Positions 1 to 6,951 of a DNA stretch of 8,759 nt are shown here, one piece after another; position 1 is the stretch's first letter; every line of letters begins with the position of its first letter. The position numbers and the translations under genes are program-made. The stretch comes from Rugosibacter sp. Lineage in GTDB: Bacteria; Pseudomonadota; Gammaproteobacteria; Burkholderiales; Rhodocyclaceae. Below the pieces are notes generated by a model. That model saw nothing but the letters and a program-made list of their open reading frames with translations, was not told where the DNA came from and did not search any database. The DNA lies in assembly GCA_030652715.1 (NCBI GenBank), contig JAUSQB010000420.1, positions 1-8,759 of the forward strand. Reading direction: 5' to 3'.

Positions 1-219
1 ACCGGGCGGGGAGACATGGTGATCCTGTCCAGAGGTGATGGACATTTCCTTCCTGTTCGCATCGAAACCGGGATAGAAAACGAAGACTGGATCGAGATTG
101 TCGACGGTTTACATGAGGGTGCAGAAGTTGCGGTCAATGGCCAGTTTCTGCTCGATTCGGCAGCCTCCATGAGTGCCGCCGTTGAACGCATGAGGTCAGG
201 GACACGCGATGCAGAGTGA
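1..219 (+). CDS. cusB: CusB-type efflux RND periplasmic adaptor subunit, C-terminal fragment
   Basis: This is the last 72 codons of a membrane-fusion (periplasmic adaptor) protein; the start lies left of the window, and the frame is open from base 1 to the TGA at 217-219. Visible are the membrane-proximal beta strands and the family's C-terminal pattern: a GL-EG-EV turn (GLHEGAEV), a G-FLLDSA segment, then an AAVERMR helix, close to the end of E. coli CusB (GLAEGEKV, G-FLIDSEA, ALERMR). In the family this protein links the inner-membrane pump to the outer-membrane channel and in CusB also hands Cu(I)/Ag(I) to the pump. The stop overlaps the next gene by 11 bp, which suggests translational coupling with cusA. 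The metal-binding methionines of the CusB N terminus are outside the window, so the copper assignment rests mainly on the partner pump. Confidence 0.85.
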   Translation, partial: TGRGDMVILSRGDGHFLPVRIETGIENEDWIEIVDGLHEGAEVAVNGQFLLDSAASMSAAVERMRSGTRDAE

Positions 220-3200
220 TGGCTTTCTGATCAATCGGGTGATCGACTGGTCTTTGCGCAATCGACTGTTCGTTTTATTTTTTTCGCTCGGGCTGGCGTT
301 ATGGGGTGCCTATTCGTTGACCGTGATGACGATCGACGCCATTCCCGATCTTTCCGATACCCAGGTGATCGTCAAAACTGACTATCCAGGACAGTCTCCG
401 GATATTGTCGAAGATCAGGTCACCTATCCGCTGACATCGGCATTTCTCTCGATTCCGGGTTCGACAGCCGTACGTGGATTTTCGATGTACGGCGAGTCCT
501 ACATCTATATCATTTTCAAGGATGGAACGGATCCTTACTGGGCACGCTCGCGCGTTCTGGAGTATTTGAGTCAGATCGCCCCGCGTCTTCCCCCCAATGT
601 ACTGCCGACACTGGGACCCGATGCCTCCGGGACAGGCTGGGTCTTTCAATATGCACTGATCGATCGCAACCATCGTTACGATCAGGATCAACTGCGCGCC
701 ATACAGGATTACTACCTGAAATACGAATTGCAAAGCCTGCCGGGTGTGGCGGAAGTAGCAAGCGTTGGCGGTGCGGTACGGCAGTTCCAGATAGAAATCG
801 ATCCCAACCGTCTCGCCGCCTATCGTCTCACCATGGAACAGGTGGCAAAAGCCGTGCGTGAAAGCAACTCGTCAAGTGGCGGATCCGTGATCGAAATGGG
901 GCGTTCCGAACTCATGGTTCGCAACAAGGGCTATCTCAGGTCACTGGCTGATTTTGGCAAAATTCCGGTTTCGTTCGACAACGGTGGCACTCCGGTTTTT
1001 TTGCGTGATATCGCGCATATCGGCATCGGGCCAGAACCGAGAAGGGGCGTGACCGACCTCAATGGCGAAGGGGAGGCGACTGGCGGTATTGTCGTAATGC
1101 GCCATGGCGCCAATGCACTGGACACCATAGCGGAAGTCAAGAAACGTCTCGAAGAGATCAAATCCGGATTGCCTCCCGGCGTCGAAATCGTCGTGACCTA
1201 TGACCGCTCCGGCTTGATTCGGGATGCGGTTGATACCTTGCAGGGCAAGCTGATCGAAGAGTCGCTTGTGGTTGCACTGGTATGCCTTGTCTTTCTGTTG
1301 CATCTCCGCTCTTCGCTGGTTGCCATCATGACCCTGCCAGTCGGCATTCTGATTGCCTTTGCGATCATGAACATGCAAGGTGTGACAGCCAACATCATGT
1401 CCCTGGGCGGGATTGCAATTGCCATCGGGGCGATGATCGATGCGGCGATCGTCATGATCGAAAACATGCACAAGCATCTCGAACGCCTCTGCGAGAAAGC
1501 GGACTACTGGCAAGTCGCCAGAGAAAGTGCACATGAAGTCGGCCCCGCTTTGTTCTTCTCGCTTCTCATCATTACGATTTCCTTTCTTCCCGTATTCGCG
1601 CTCACGGGACAGGAAGGAAAGCTTTTTTTGCCACTCGCCTATACCAAAACCTACGCCATGGCTGCAGCCGCCCTTCTGGCGATTACGCTGACACCGGTTT
1701 TGATGGGTTATCTGGTCAGGGGCAAGATTAAAGAGGAAAAACGGAATCCGCTTAACCGGATGATGCAGGCGGCATATCAACCGTTATTGAAGCATGGGTT
1801 CAGACACAAGACGGCTCTGGGGATTTTTGTCATCGCTTTACTGCTGAGCGCGCTCTGGCCCGCAAGCAAAATCGGGGGCGAGTTCATGCCGCCGTTGTAT
1901 GAAGGCGATCTACTCTACATGCCGACCACCCTGCCAGGGATTTCCATAGACGAAGCGGCCAATATATTACAGATCACGAATCGCCTGATCCGCCAGATGC
2001 CTGAAGTCGAAAGCGTTTATGGCAAGGCAGGAAAAGCGGATACGGCGCTTGACCCCGCCCCGCTCTCGATGTTTGAAACGGTGATCCGCTTGAAGCCGCA
2101 GAGCGAATGGCCCGCAGGAGAAAGCATCGACGATCTCATCAAAAAGCTTGATCGGACAGTCAGCCTGCCTGGCTTGACCAATTCATGGGGCTATCCCATA
2201 CGCACGCGGATCGACATGCTGTCCACGGGCATTCGCACTCCGCTGGGAATCAAGATTACCGGACCTGACTCGAAAGGAATTTCCGAACTGGCGCAAGAAA
2301 TTGAAACCGTGCTGCGGACAGTTTCGGGAACCCGCAGCGTGTTTGCCGAGCGTATCGAAGGAGGACATTATCTCGACATCGAGGTTGACCGGGAGAAGGC
2401 GGCACGGTATGGCGTCACGGTGGCAGATGTCGAACGCCTCATCGAAAGCGCGGTTGGCGGAGAAAGTATCTCCACGATGGTCATGGGACGTGAACGTTTC
2501 CCGATCAATCTGCGCTACATGAGATCATTTCGGGATTCCGTCGGGGCGTTGTCAAAAAGCAGGGTAACGATGCCCAGCGGGGAAAGCATTCCTTTGGGCA
2601 ATCTGGCGAGCATCAGTATTCACGATGGCCCGACCGAAATCAAAAGTGAAAACGGAAGGCTCGTCGGTTATGTTTACATCAATACCGAAAATCGCGACAT
2701 GGGCAGTTATGTTGAAGAAGCCCAAAGCCAGATCGGGAAATCGGTCAAACCAAAACCCGGTTATGCAATTGCGTGGGCAGGCCAGCATGCCCATCTTGAA
2801 CATGCCAAGGCTCGCCTCTACTGGATAATTCCGCTCACATTGCTGCTGGTTTGCGCCCTGCTCTATCTGCACTTCAGGGATTTTGCGAAAGTGTCGCTGG
2901 TATTGTTGTGCCTGCCATTTTCATTGGTCGGGGGAATATGGTTCGTTTATCTGCTCGGCTACCCGGTTTCGGTGGCGGTTATCGTGGGATTCATCGCATT
3001 GGCCGGCGTGGCCACGGAGTTCGGTGTAGTGATGATGCTCTATCTCGACAAAATGATCGAATCATTCCGCCAGGCTGGGCGACTGACCAATGCACAAATG
3101 CTCCGAGAGGCGATTGTTCAGGGGGCAGTACTCAGACTGCGCCCCAAAATGATGACGGTTTCGGTAATCATAGCGGGACTGCTCCCGATGATGTACGGAC

Positions 3201-3343
3201 AAGCAATCGGAGCCGATGTGATGAAGCGGATCGCAGCTCCCTTGATAGGCGGAATGGTGACAGCGCCCTTTCTGTCATTGATTGTCATCCCCGTTGTCTA
3301 TCTTTGGTGGCATGAAAAAATACTAAGGTCCGTTAACAAATGA
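209..3343 (+). CDS. cusA: CusA-type heavy-metal efflux RND pump (Cu(I)/Ag(I))
   Basis: Inner-membrane HME-RND proton/metal antiporter of 1044 aa, against 1047 in E. coli CusA. The order is N-terminal TM1 (about residues 17-36), the first periplasmic porter loop (SYPGQ-like DYPGQSP, DGTDPYWARSRVLEYL), TM2-6 with GGIAIAIGAMIDAAIVMIEN, the second porter loop from about 560, then TM8-12. The methionine triad that coordinates Cu(I)/Ag(I) in CusA (M573, M623, M672) is present as M571 (LLYMPTTLPG), M621 (PLSMFET) and M670 (RIDMLSTG). The proton-relay residues D405, E939 and K984 appear as D411, E937 and K980; the offsets are explained by shorter loops here. The triad argues for copper/silver rather than CzcA-type zinc/cobalt/cadmium. 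The start at 209 lies inside the cusB end; GAGG/CAGGG just upstream can serve as ribosome binding site. No cusC or cusF is visible in the window. Confidence 0.95.
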   Translation: MQSDGFLINRVIDWSLRNRLFVLFFSLGLALWGAYSLTVMTIDAIPDLSDTQVIVKTDYPGQSPDIVEDQVTYPLTSAFLSIPGSTAVRGFSMYGESYIYIIFKDGTDPYWARSRVLEYLSQIAPRLPPNVLPTLGPDASGTGWVFQYALIDRNHRYDQDQLRAIQDYYLKYELQSLPGVAEVASVGGAVRQFQIEIDPNRLAAYRLTMEQVAKAVRESNSSSGGSVIEMGRSELMVRNKGYLRSLADFGKIPVSFDNGGTPVFLRDIAHIGIGPEPRRGVTDLNGEGEATGGIVVMRHGANALDTIAEVKKRLEEIKSGLPPGVEIVVTYDRSGLIRDAVDTLQGKLIEESLVVALVCLVFLLHLRSSLVAIMTLPVGILIAFAIMNMQGVTANIMSLGGIAIAIGAMIDAAIVMIENMHKHLERLCEKADYWQVARESAHEVGPALFFSLLIITISFLPVFALTGQEGKLFLPLAYTKTYAMAAAALLAITLTPVLMGYLVRGKIKEEKRNPLNRMMQAAYQPLLKHGFRHKTALGIFVIALLLSALWPASKIGGEFMPPLYEGDLLYMPTTLPGISIDEAANILQITNRLIRQMPEVESVYGKAGKADTALDPAPLSMFETVIRLKPQSEWPAGESIDDLIKKLDRTVSLPGLTNSWGYPIRTRIDMLSTGIRTPLGIKITGPDSKGISELAQEIETVLRTVSGTRSVFAERIEGGHYLDIEVDREKAARYGVTVADVERLIESAVGGESISTMVMGRERFPINLRYMRSFRDSVGALSKSRVTMPSGESIPLGNLASISIHDGPTEIKSENGRLVGYVYINTENRDMGSYVEEAQSQIGKSVKPKPGYAIAWAGQHAHLEHAKARLYWIIPLTLLLVCALLYLHFRDFAKVSLVLLCLPFSLVGGIWFVYLLGYPVSVAVIVGFIALAGVATEFGVVMMLYLDKMIESFRQAGRLTNAQMLREAIVQGAVLRLRPKMMTVSVIIAGLLPMMYGQAIGADVMKRIAAPLIGGMVTAPFLSLIVIPVVYLWWHEKILRSVNK

Positions 3344-3362
3344 CAAAACGGGTACGGGGCTG

Positions 3363-3650
3363 ATGCGTTCGCACATGGTGGCCGGAAAATTTGCCATCGA
3401 TACCTGCACTGCGCAGGGCATGGCGACACAAGATGCGGCAACGACCGGCAACTTGCCGTCCAACTCGCACGGCATGCACGAGTGCTGCAAACTCTGCACC
3501 GCCAGCGGCTCGCTGCTGCTGACGGCTACCGCTGCCGCCGTAGCGCCAGCACCGACTTTTACGGTTTCACTCCCTGCACTTGCCGCAGCCCGCCCGGCTA
3601 CGTTCGACCGGACTACGTATTTCCCACGCGGCCCACCGATCCACGCCTGA
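3363..3650 (+). CDS. Small Cys/His protein resembling the C-terminal part of DUF2946; N terminus apparently missing
   Basis: A 95-aa reading frame begins 19 bp after cusA. It shows a TCTAQG segment (residues 14-19), a short spacer, then HGMHECCKLC (residues 36-45) with clustered His and Cys, an Ala/Pro-rich stretch, and a RGPPIHA end. That order (ICTA-G, H-CxxC, Ala/Pro-rich, RGPP) matches my memory of DUF2946 proteins, small exported proteins often beside copper genes. Those usually begin with a hydrophobic signal of about 30 residues; here the first 12 residues are not hydrophobic, and an in-frame stop at 3324-3326 blocks an upstream extension. The gene may therefore be a truncated remnant or start at an unrecognised codon. 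No well-spaced Shine-Dalgarno is seen: the GGGG lies only about four bases from the ATG. A copper-binding or chaperone role is possible but unproven. Confidence 0.5.
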   Translation: MRSHMVAGKFAIDTCTAQGMATQDAATTGNLPSNSHGMHECCKLCTASGSLLLTATAAAVAPAPTFTVSLPALAAARPATFDRTTYFPRGPPIHA

Positions 3651-3672
3651 TCTGCACTGAAAATTCTGCTCG

Positions 3673-3699
3673 CACCCCAAGTGCAAGAGCCTTGGGGTG
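3673..3699 (+). terminator. Perfect 9-bp hairpin after the cus/DUF2946 region
   Basis: CACCCCAAG (3673-3681) is followed by a 9-base loop and its exact reverse complement CTTGGGGTG (3691-3699). It lies 22 bp after the small Cys/His gene and 80 bp before the next coding start. The nearest T-run (ATTTTTAT, about 3714-3721) is some 15 bases downstream of the stem, so this is not a textbook intrinsic terminator. It may still end or attenuate the cus transcript, or stabilise its 3' end. A palindromic protein-binding site is the alternative. Confidence 0.4.
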
Positions 3700-3765
3700 G
3701 CGCCACATCTCCGTAATTTTTATGTTCCGCATAGGTGCGCCCCTCGTGCATATGCGGTCATGGTC

Positions 3766-3770
3766 AAGGA
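3766..3770 (+). promoter_or_regulatory. Ribosome binding site that fixes the start of the outer-membrane barrel gene
   Basis: AAGGA lies 9 bases before the ATG at 3780. An in-frame ATG at 3735 would add 15 residues ahead of a good signal peptide and has no such site, so 3780 is preferred. Confidence 0.65.
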
Positions 3771-3779
3771 AACGTTCAC

Positions 3780-4793
3780 ATGAAAATCAAACACGGCATC
3801 GTCACGGCATCTGTGCTGCGCTGGCTGCTCTCCACCCTCATCGGTCTCATTGCAAGCAATGCTCACGCAGCTTGCGGCTCAGCGTTTTGTTCGGTCGACA
3901 CCCACTGGGACGGGCAGGGACTGACGCACACCGAGGGTTTCAGTCTTGACCTGCATTACTCGTGGGCCGAGGCCGACCGGTTGCGCGCCGGCTCGAAAAG
4001 AATCAGCGCCCCCGCCCCCAGCGGAAGCGACGAAGAGATCGAAAACAAGCGCACCATCAATCATTTGCTCACTGCCGACATCGACTACGCCATCAATTCA
4101 CGCTGGAACGTGGCGGCCTCCATCCCGCTGGTGATACGCGATCATGCCCATACCTTCGACTCGGACTCACAACCTGCCTTCGAACAGAAAGCCACTTTCA
4201 CCCAGCTCGGCGACATTCGTGTAGTTGGCAAATACAAGTTTGACAGCGGCAACCCGTTTTCCGGTGGCGGCATCCGCTTCGGCCTCAAGCTGCCTACCGG
4301 TGCCATCAACAAAACCATGTCGCCGCCTGGCCACCACCCGGCACTGGACCGCGCCGCCCAGCCGGGCAGCGGCAGCACCGATGCCATCCTTGGCGCCTAC
4401 CATTTCAGCAGCACACCCGGTAGCAACTGGGGCTGGTTTGCCAGCGGCGAGCTGCAATCGGCCATCCAAATCCGCGACGACTATCGGCCAGGAAGCAGGG
4501 TCAATCTCAATTTAGGCGTGAATCGCATCTTGTCCGGCGCACTGAGCGGCCTGCTGCAACTCAATCTCGAGCACCGCCAGCGTGACAGCGGCGCCAACGC
4601 CAATCCGGCCTCCGGTGGCCATTCCATCAATTTGAGCCCTGGCCTGTCCTACGCCCTGACACCGCAAACCCGCGTTTACGGTTTCCTTCAGACGGCCCTG
4701 CGGCAGTATGCCAATACCGACCCTGCCCATCCGGACTCCGGCCAATTGACGGCCCCCTGGTCGCTAGCGCTGGGCATCAATCATCGTTTCTGA
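3780..4793 (+). CDS. Secreted outer-membrane beta-barrel protein with CGSAFC N-terminal motif (transporter-like)
   Basis: A 337-aa protein starting at 3780. Residues 1-30 form a signal peptide: basic MKIKHG, a hydrophobic core around residues 12-25, and an A-H-A cleavage site before A31. The mature protein opens with ACGSAFCS, placing two cysteines (C32, C37) where they could form a disulfide or bind metal. Next come alternating amphipathic segments typical of an outer-membrane barrel, including GLKLPTGA, GSGSTDAILGAYH, LNLGVNRIL, LSPGLSYAL and a final strand ending in phenylalanine (LGINHRF), the usual Bam recognition signal. The GLKLPTG style recalls the phenol MetA-pathway/transporter barrel group (PF13557-like). 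Substrate is unknown. Its position after cusBA and a Cys/His protein suggests a link to metal stress, which is inference. It does not look like a TolC/CusC-type channel: long alpha-helical repeats are absent. Confidence 0.75.
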   Translation: MKIKHGIVTASVLRWLLSTLIGLIASNAHAACGSAFCSVDTHWDGQGLTHTEGFSLDLHYSWAEADRLRAGSKRISAPAPSGSDEEIENKRTINHLLTADIDYAINSRWNVAASIPLVIRDHAHTFDSDSQPAFEQKATFTQLGDIRVVGKYKFDSGNPFSGGGIRFGLKLPTGAINKTMSPPGHHPALDRAAQPGSGSTDAILGAYHFSSTPGSNWGWFASGELQSAIQIRDDYRPGSRVNLNLGVNRILSGALSGLLQLNLEHRQRDSGANANPASGGHSINLSPGLSYALTPQTRVYGFLQTALRQYANTDPAHPDSGQLTAPWSLALGINHRF

Positions 4794-4834
4794 ATGCATC
4801 TCAACCGCCATGATGTATTCACTACTTATTATTT

Positions 4835-4840
4835 GAGAGG
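4835..4840 (+). promoter_or_regulatory. Ribosome binding site of the first hemerythrin gene
   Basis: GAGAGG precedes the ATG at 4852 by 11 bases. Another ATG at 4842 is nearer but opens only a short frame that soon stops, so 4852 is the start. The gap 4794-4834 shows no convincing promoter or terminator. Confidence 0.6.
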
Positions 4841-4851
4841 AATGACTCTTT

Positions 4852-5283
4852 ATGACTATCACCAGATTACTTATTGCGCATCATAAAAAATGTGATGACA
4901 TGATGCTAGCCACCAAAGAGCTTGCGGCTCAATTAGATTGGACCAAAGTAGATATGATCTTGCGTGAGTTATTCACTGAGCTGGAAAAGCATTTAAATGT
5001 CGAAGAGGACGTAATTTTTCCTGCCTACGAAAAAGCGAGCGGTATACGCTCCGGTCCGACTCAAGTCATGCGTCAGGAACATCGCCAAATGCGCGACTTG
5101 TTACAAGCACTGCAGCAGGCGCTAGCAGGGCGAGAAAGTGAAATTTTCATAAAAATGATTGATACTTTGATCGGGCTGATGCAACAACATAATATGAAGG
5201 AAGAACATGTTCTTTATCCATCATGCGATCGCTTGCTTGTCGTGGAAACATTTCTTCCGGTGATACAGAATCGGCTGTCATGA
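4852..5283 (+). CDS. Hemerythrin HHE-domain protein (diiron), first copy
   Basis: A 143-aa single-domain, soluble, all-helical protein of the hemerythrin HHE cation-binding family (PF01814). Candidate iron ligands are H10 or H11 in helix 1 (IAHHKK), H47 and E51 (KHLNVEEDVIFP), H77 (RQEHRQM), and H113 and E117 (QQHNMKEEHVLYP). This is the family's H...HxxxE...H...HxxxE layout. Such domains bind O2 or NO, sense oxygen, or donate iron for Fe-S repair. The N-terminal ScdA_N domain of the longer RIC/YtfE proteins is absent, so it is not a full-length YtfE. There is no signal peptide, so it should be cytoplasmic. The stop overlaps the DUF2249 start as ATGA, a sign of co-translation. With the downstream membrane genes it suggests a nitric-oxide or low-oxygen response role; that role is inferred. 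Confidence 0.9.
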   Translation: MTITRLLIAHHKKCDDMMLATKELAAQLDWTKVDMILRELFTELEKHLNVEEDVIFPAYEKASGIRSGPTQVMRQEHRQMRDLLQALQQALAGRESEIFIKMIDTLIGLMQQHNMKEEHVLYPSCDRLLVVETFLPVIQNRLS

Positions 5284-5525
5284 GCAAGGCATGCGTGCAT
5301 CTTATCGATGGCCGCAATATGACGCCTCCGGAACCGCTCGAACGCACTCTGCAAGCGCTGGCATGTTTATCTGCAGAGTTTGAACTGACCCTACTGCTTT
5401 ACTGCCGTCCGCAACCTTTATTCGATATCCTGCAGCAGAGTGGGTATGTCTGGACTGAAAGCATAGCATCCGATGGCACTCACACCATCGTCATTCGTCA
5501 TCATTCACACGAATGTCGAGGCTAG
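5280..5525 (+). CDS. DUF2249 domain protein
   Basis: An 81-aa protein matching the DUF2249 family (PF10006). The signature is at the N terminus: a short beta strand (CVHLIDGR), then PPEPLERTLQAL (residues about 16-27), a strand TLLLYCRPQPL, a helix (FDILQQSGY) and a final strand with TIVIRHH. The family has a small beta-alpha-beta fold resembling TusA/SirA-like proteins; its biochemical role is not settled. It is often found beside or fused to hemerythrin domains and in denitrification or NO-detoxification clusters. The start at 5280 overlaps the upstream stop by four bases (ATGA). An in-frame ATG at 5223 would lie deep inside the hemerythrin gene and adds residues unlike the family, so it is rejected. 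The gene is likely translationally coupled to its neighbour, and the two products may act together. Confidence 0.85.
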   Translation: MSKACVHLIDGRNMTPPEPLERTLQALACLSAEFELTLLLYCRPQPLFDILQQSGYVWTESIASDGTHTIVIRHHSHECRG

Positions 5526-5568
5526 TCATCAATACTGAACCTTATTGAATTCCTGCTCACCGAGTTAC

Positions 5569-5588
5569 TTGATTCCCCACTGAATCAA
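5569..5588. promoter_or_regulatory. Perfect 7-bp inverted repeat (N6 spacer) just before the polytopic membrane gene
   Basis: TTGATTC (5569-5575), six bases, then GAATCAA (5582-5588) form a perfect palindrome whose last base is 12 bases before the ATG at 5601. A second, weaker inverted repeat, TCAATA-N8-TATTGA, lies at 5529-5548 in the same 75-bp gap. The TTGAT and ATCAA half-sites are the FNR/DNR half-sites, but they are 10 bases apart rather than four, so a standard FNR site is not supported. The repeat lies where a ribosome binding site would be expected and none is seen, so it could be an operator or a translation-controlling hairpin. Confidence 0.35.
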
Positions 5589-5600
5589 TCGACATTCCGT

Positions 5601-6917
5601 ATGCAGCCAGTACTTTCCTTTGATAGAACGCCAGCATTTATGGTGCCCTTGCGATTTTTTCTCACGGCTCCCTGGTTTGGGGTATTGGCCGGTCTTCTGC
5701 TGGTTTGGAGTGGGGAAGACGCCTTTAGCTCGCGCTGGTCACTGCCGTTGCTGGCCATAACACACTTACTGACCACCGGTTTCATGTTGCAAGTCATCTG
5801 CGGCGCATTGTTGCAGTTCATACCGGTAGTTATTGGCAGCAAAGTTCCGTATTCTCCCTGGCTATCGATCTTTATCCAGCCTTTGCTGGCCTTATCTGCG
5901 CTGGTTTTAACAGGCGGATTTGCTGCGGGCTCACCCCGCCTGCTGGTCATCGCAGCCAGCGGGTTTGTGCTAGGCATTGGTATTTTTGCAGGCGTTGTCA
6001 TATTGGCCTTATGGCCTCGCTGCCAGGCCAGATTGATCCAGTGGGTAGTGCGCTGTTCGTTGATTAGTCTTGTGGTAACGATCATGTTCGGCACAATGCT
6101 GGCCGCATCCTTGTTTCGGGGAACTCATGCCGCATTAAATCCGTTGATCAGTATCCATCTGATTTGGGGTCTGGCGGGTTGGGCCTTGCTGCTGTTGGTC
6201 GGTGTGTCCTGGTATGTCATACCCATGTTTCAATTAACGCCTGCCTATCCAGTTTGGTTCAAACAAGGTTTCTTGGGAATATCACTGGTCGCGCTCGGTT
6301 GCGTTTCATTTGGTTGGGCAGCACATGCGACGGCGTGGACAGCGGGCGGCGAATCTGCTTTATTGATCATCGCCGCGCTGCATGCTTTGCTTACACTCTG
6401 GCTGCAAGCTCGTCGACGGCGCAAAATCAACGATTCGACCCTGCTTTTTTTTCGCTTCGCCATGGTGTGTTTGCTAACCTTTGCATTGGCAGGCATCCTG
6501 GCAATGAGATTTCCTGCGTTGATGGATAGGCCGGATTTTGCCATTGGCATGGGCATGCTGGCGCTGGTAGGTGTATTCACTTCAGTAATCATCGGGATGC
6601 TTTATAAAATCCTGCCTTTTCTCGGCTGGTTGCATTTACGTTTGCTGAATGCGCCAATCTCAGAAGTGCCAAACATGAAAGGGATGCTTGCTGAAACTGC
6701 GATGCGCCGTCAATTACACCTTCATTTGATCGCATTCGCGTTGCTGTTCGCTGGTTTGTGGTTGCCTTGGCTGGTGCGTCCGGCCGGATTGATGTTAGCT
6801 ATCTCGTACACATTGTTGAGTTGGAACCTGGTTTCGGTTATGCGTTATTACAAGGCGTTCAGGAATCGCCTCAAAGAGACAATACCAATTCGCACGGACA
6901 TAAAGCATGGTGAGTAA
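5601..6917 (+). CDS. Polytopic membrane protein resembling heme-copper oxidase subunit I / NnrS architecture
   Basis: A 438-aa, very hydrophobic protein with about twelve predicted membrane helices and a short basic C-terminal tail. Recognisable segments are LRFFLTAPWFG (residues 17-27), a histidine in the second helix (H55 in THLLTTGF) followed by GALLQFIPVV, IHLIWGLAGW with H186, VIPMFQLTP (206-214), and MLYKILPFLGWLHL with H345. Histidines in membrane helices, twelve helices and the partner genes recall heme-copper oxidase subunit I and NnrS, the heme/copper membrane protein of denitrifiers. The NnrS signature WHAHEMLFGF is absent, and the paired helix-7 histidines of oxidases are not evident, so I assign neither. 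A role in NO handling, heme or copper transfer, or gas sensing is inferred from context. The ATG at 5601 has no clear Shine-Dalgarno; an in-frame ATG at 5640 (M14) is an alternative start but would leave only three residues before the LRFF motif. Confidence 0.7.
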   Translation: MQPVLSFDRTPAFMVPLRFFLTAPWFGVLAGLLLVWSGEDAFSSRWSLPLLAITHLLTTGFMLQVICGALLQFIPVVIGSKVPYSPWLSIFIQPLLALSALVLTGGFAAGSPRLLVIAASGFVLGIGIFAGVVILALWPRCQARLIQWVVRCSLISLVVTIMFGTMLAASLFRGTHAALNPLISIHLIWGLAGWALLLLVGVSWYVIPMFQLTPAYPVWFKQGFLGISLVALGCVSFGWAAHATAWTAGGESALLIIAALHALLTLWLQARRRRKINDSTLLFFRFAMVCLLTFALAGILAMRFPALMDRPDFAIGMGMLALVGVFTSVIIGMLYKILPFLGWLHLRLLNAPISEVPNMKGMLAETAMRRQLHLHLIAFALLFAGLWLPWLVRPAGLMLAISYTLLSWNLVSVMRYYKAFRNRLKETIPIRTDIKHGE

Positions 6918-6951
6918 TTTTCATATCTACCTGCACCCGGACTAAGTCAAT

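Noticed and set aside
941..1780. Long reverse-strand open frame (279 aa) inside the pump gene
   Set aside because: It is antisense to a well-supported cusA, and its translation is rich in His, Arg and Gln with no recognisable domain; a shadow of a GC-biased gene.
3337..3350. AAATGACAAAAC resembling half of a CusR copper box (AATGACAA)
   Set aside because: Only one half-site; no TTGTCATT partner follows, and it lies at the cusA stop codon.
3323..3751. Reverse-strand open frame of 142 aa across the DUF2946-like gene
   Set aside because: The + strand frame has the family motif order and the same-strand context; the reverse product shows no family features.
3735..3779. Upstream in-frame start for the barrel protein
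   Set aside because: It would place 15 residues before a clear signal peptide; the ATG at 3780 has AAGGA at good spacing.
3482..3949. 155-aa + strand open frame overlapping both the small Cys/His gene and the barrel gene
   Set aside because: Out of frame with two better-supported genes and without recognisable domains.
4811..4833. Possible promoter (TATTAT) and ATGAT half-site before the first hemerythrin gene
   Set aside because: No -35 at proper distance and only one regulator half-site; it also sits right against the ribosome binding site.
5223..5279. Extended start for the DUF2249 protein
   Set aside because: The added residues lie in the hemerythrin coding region and do not resemble the family; the ATGA overlap start fits better.
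5601..6917. Direct assignment as NnrS or cytochrome oxidase subunit I
   Set aside because: The NnrS WHAHEMLFGF motif is absent and the full oxidase histidine set is not evident; only a general resemblance can be supported.
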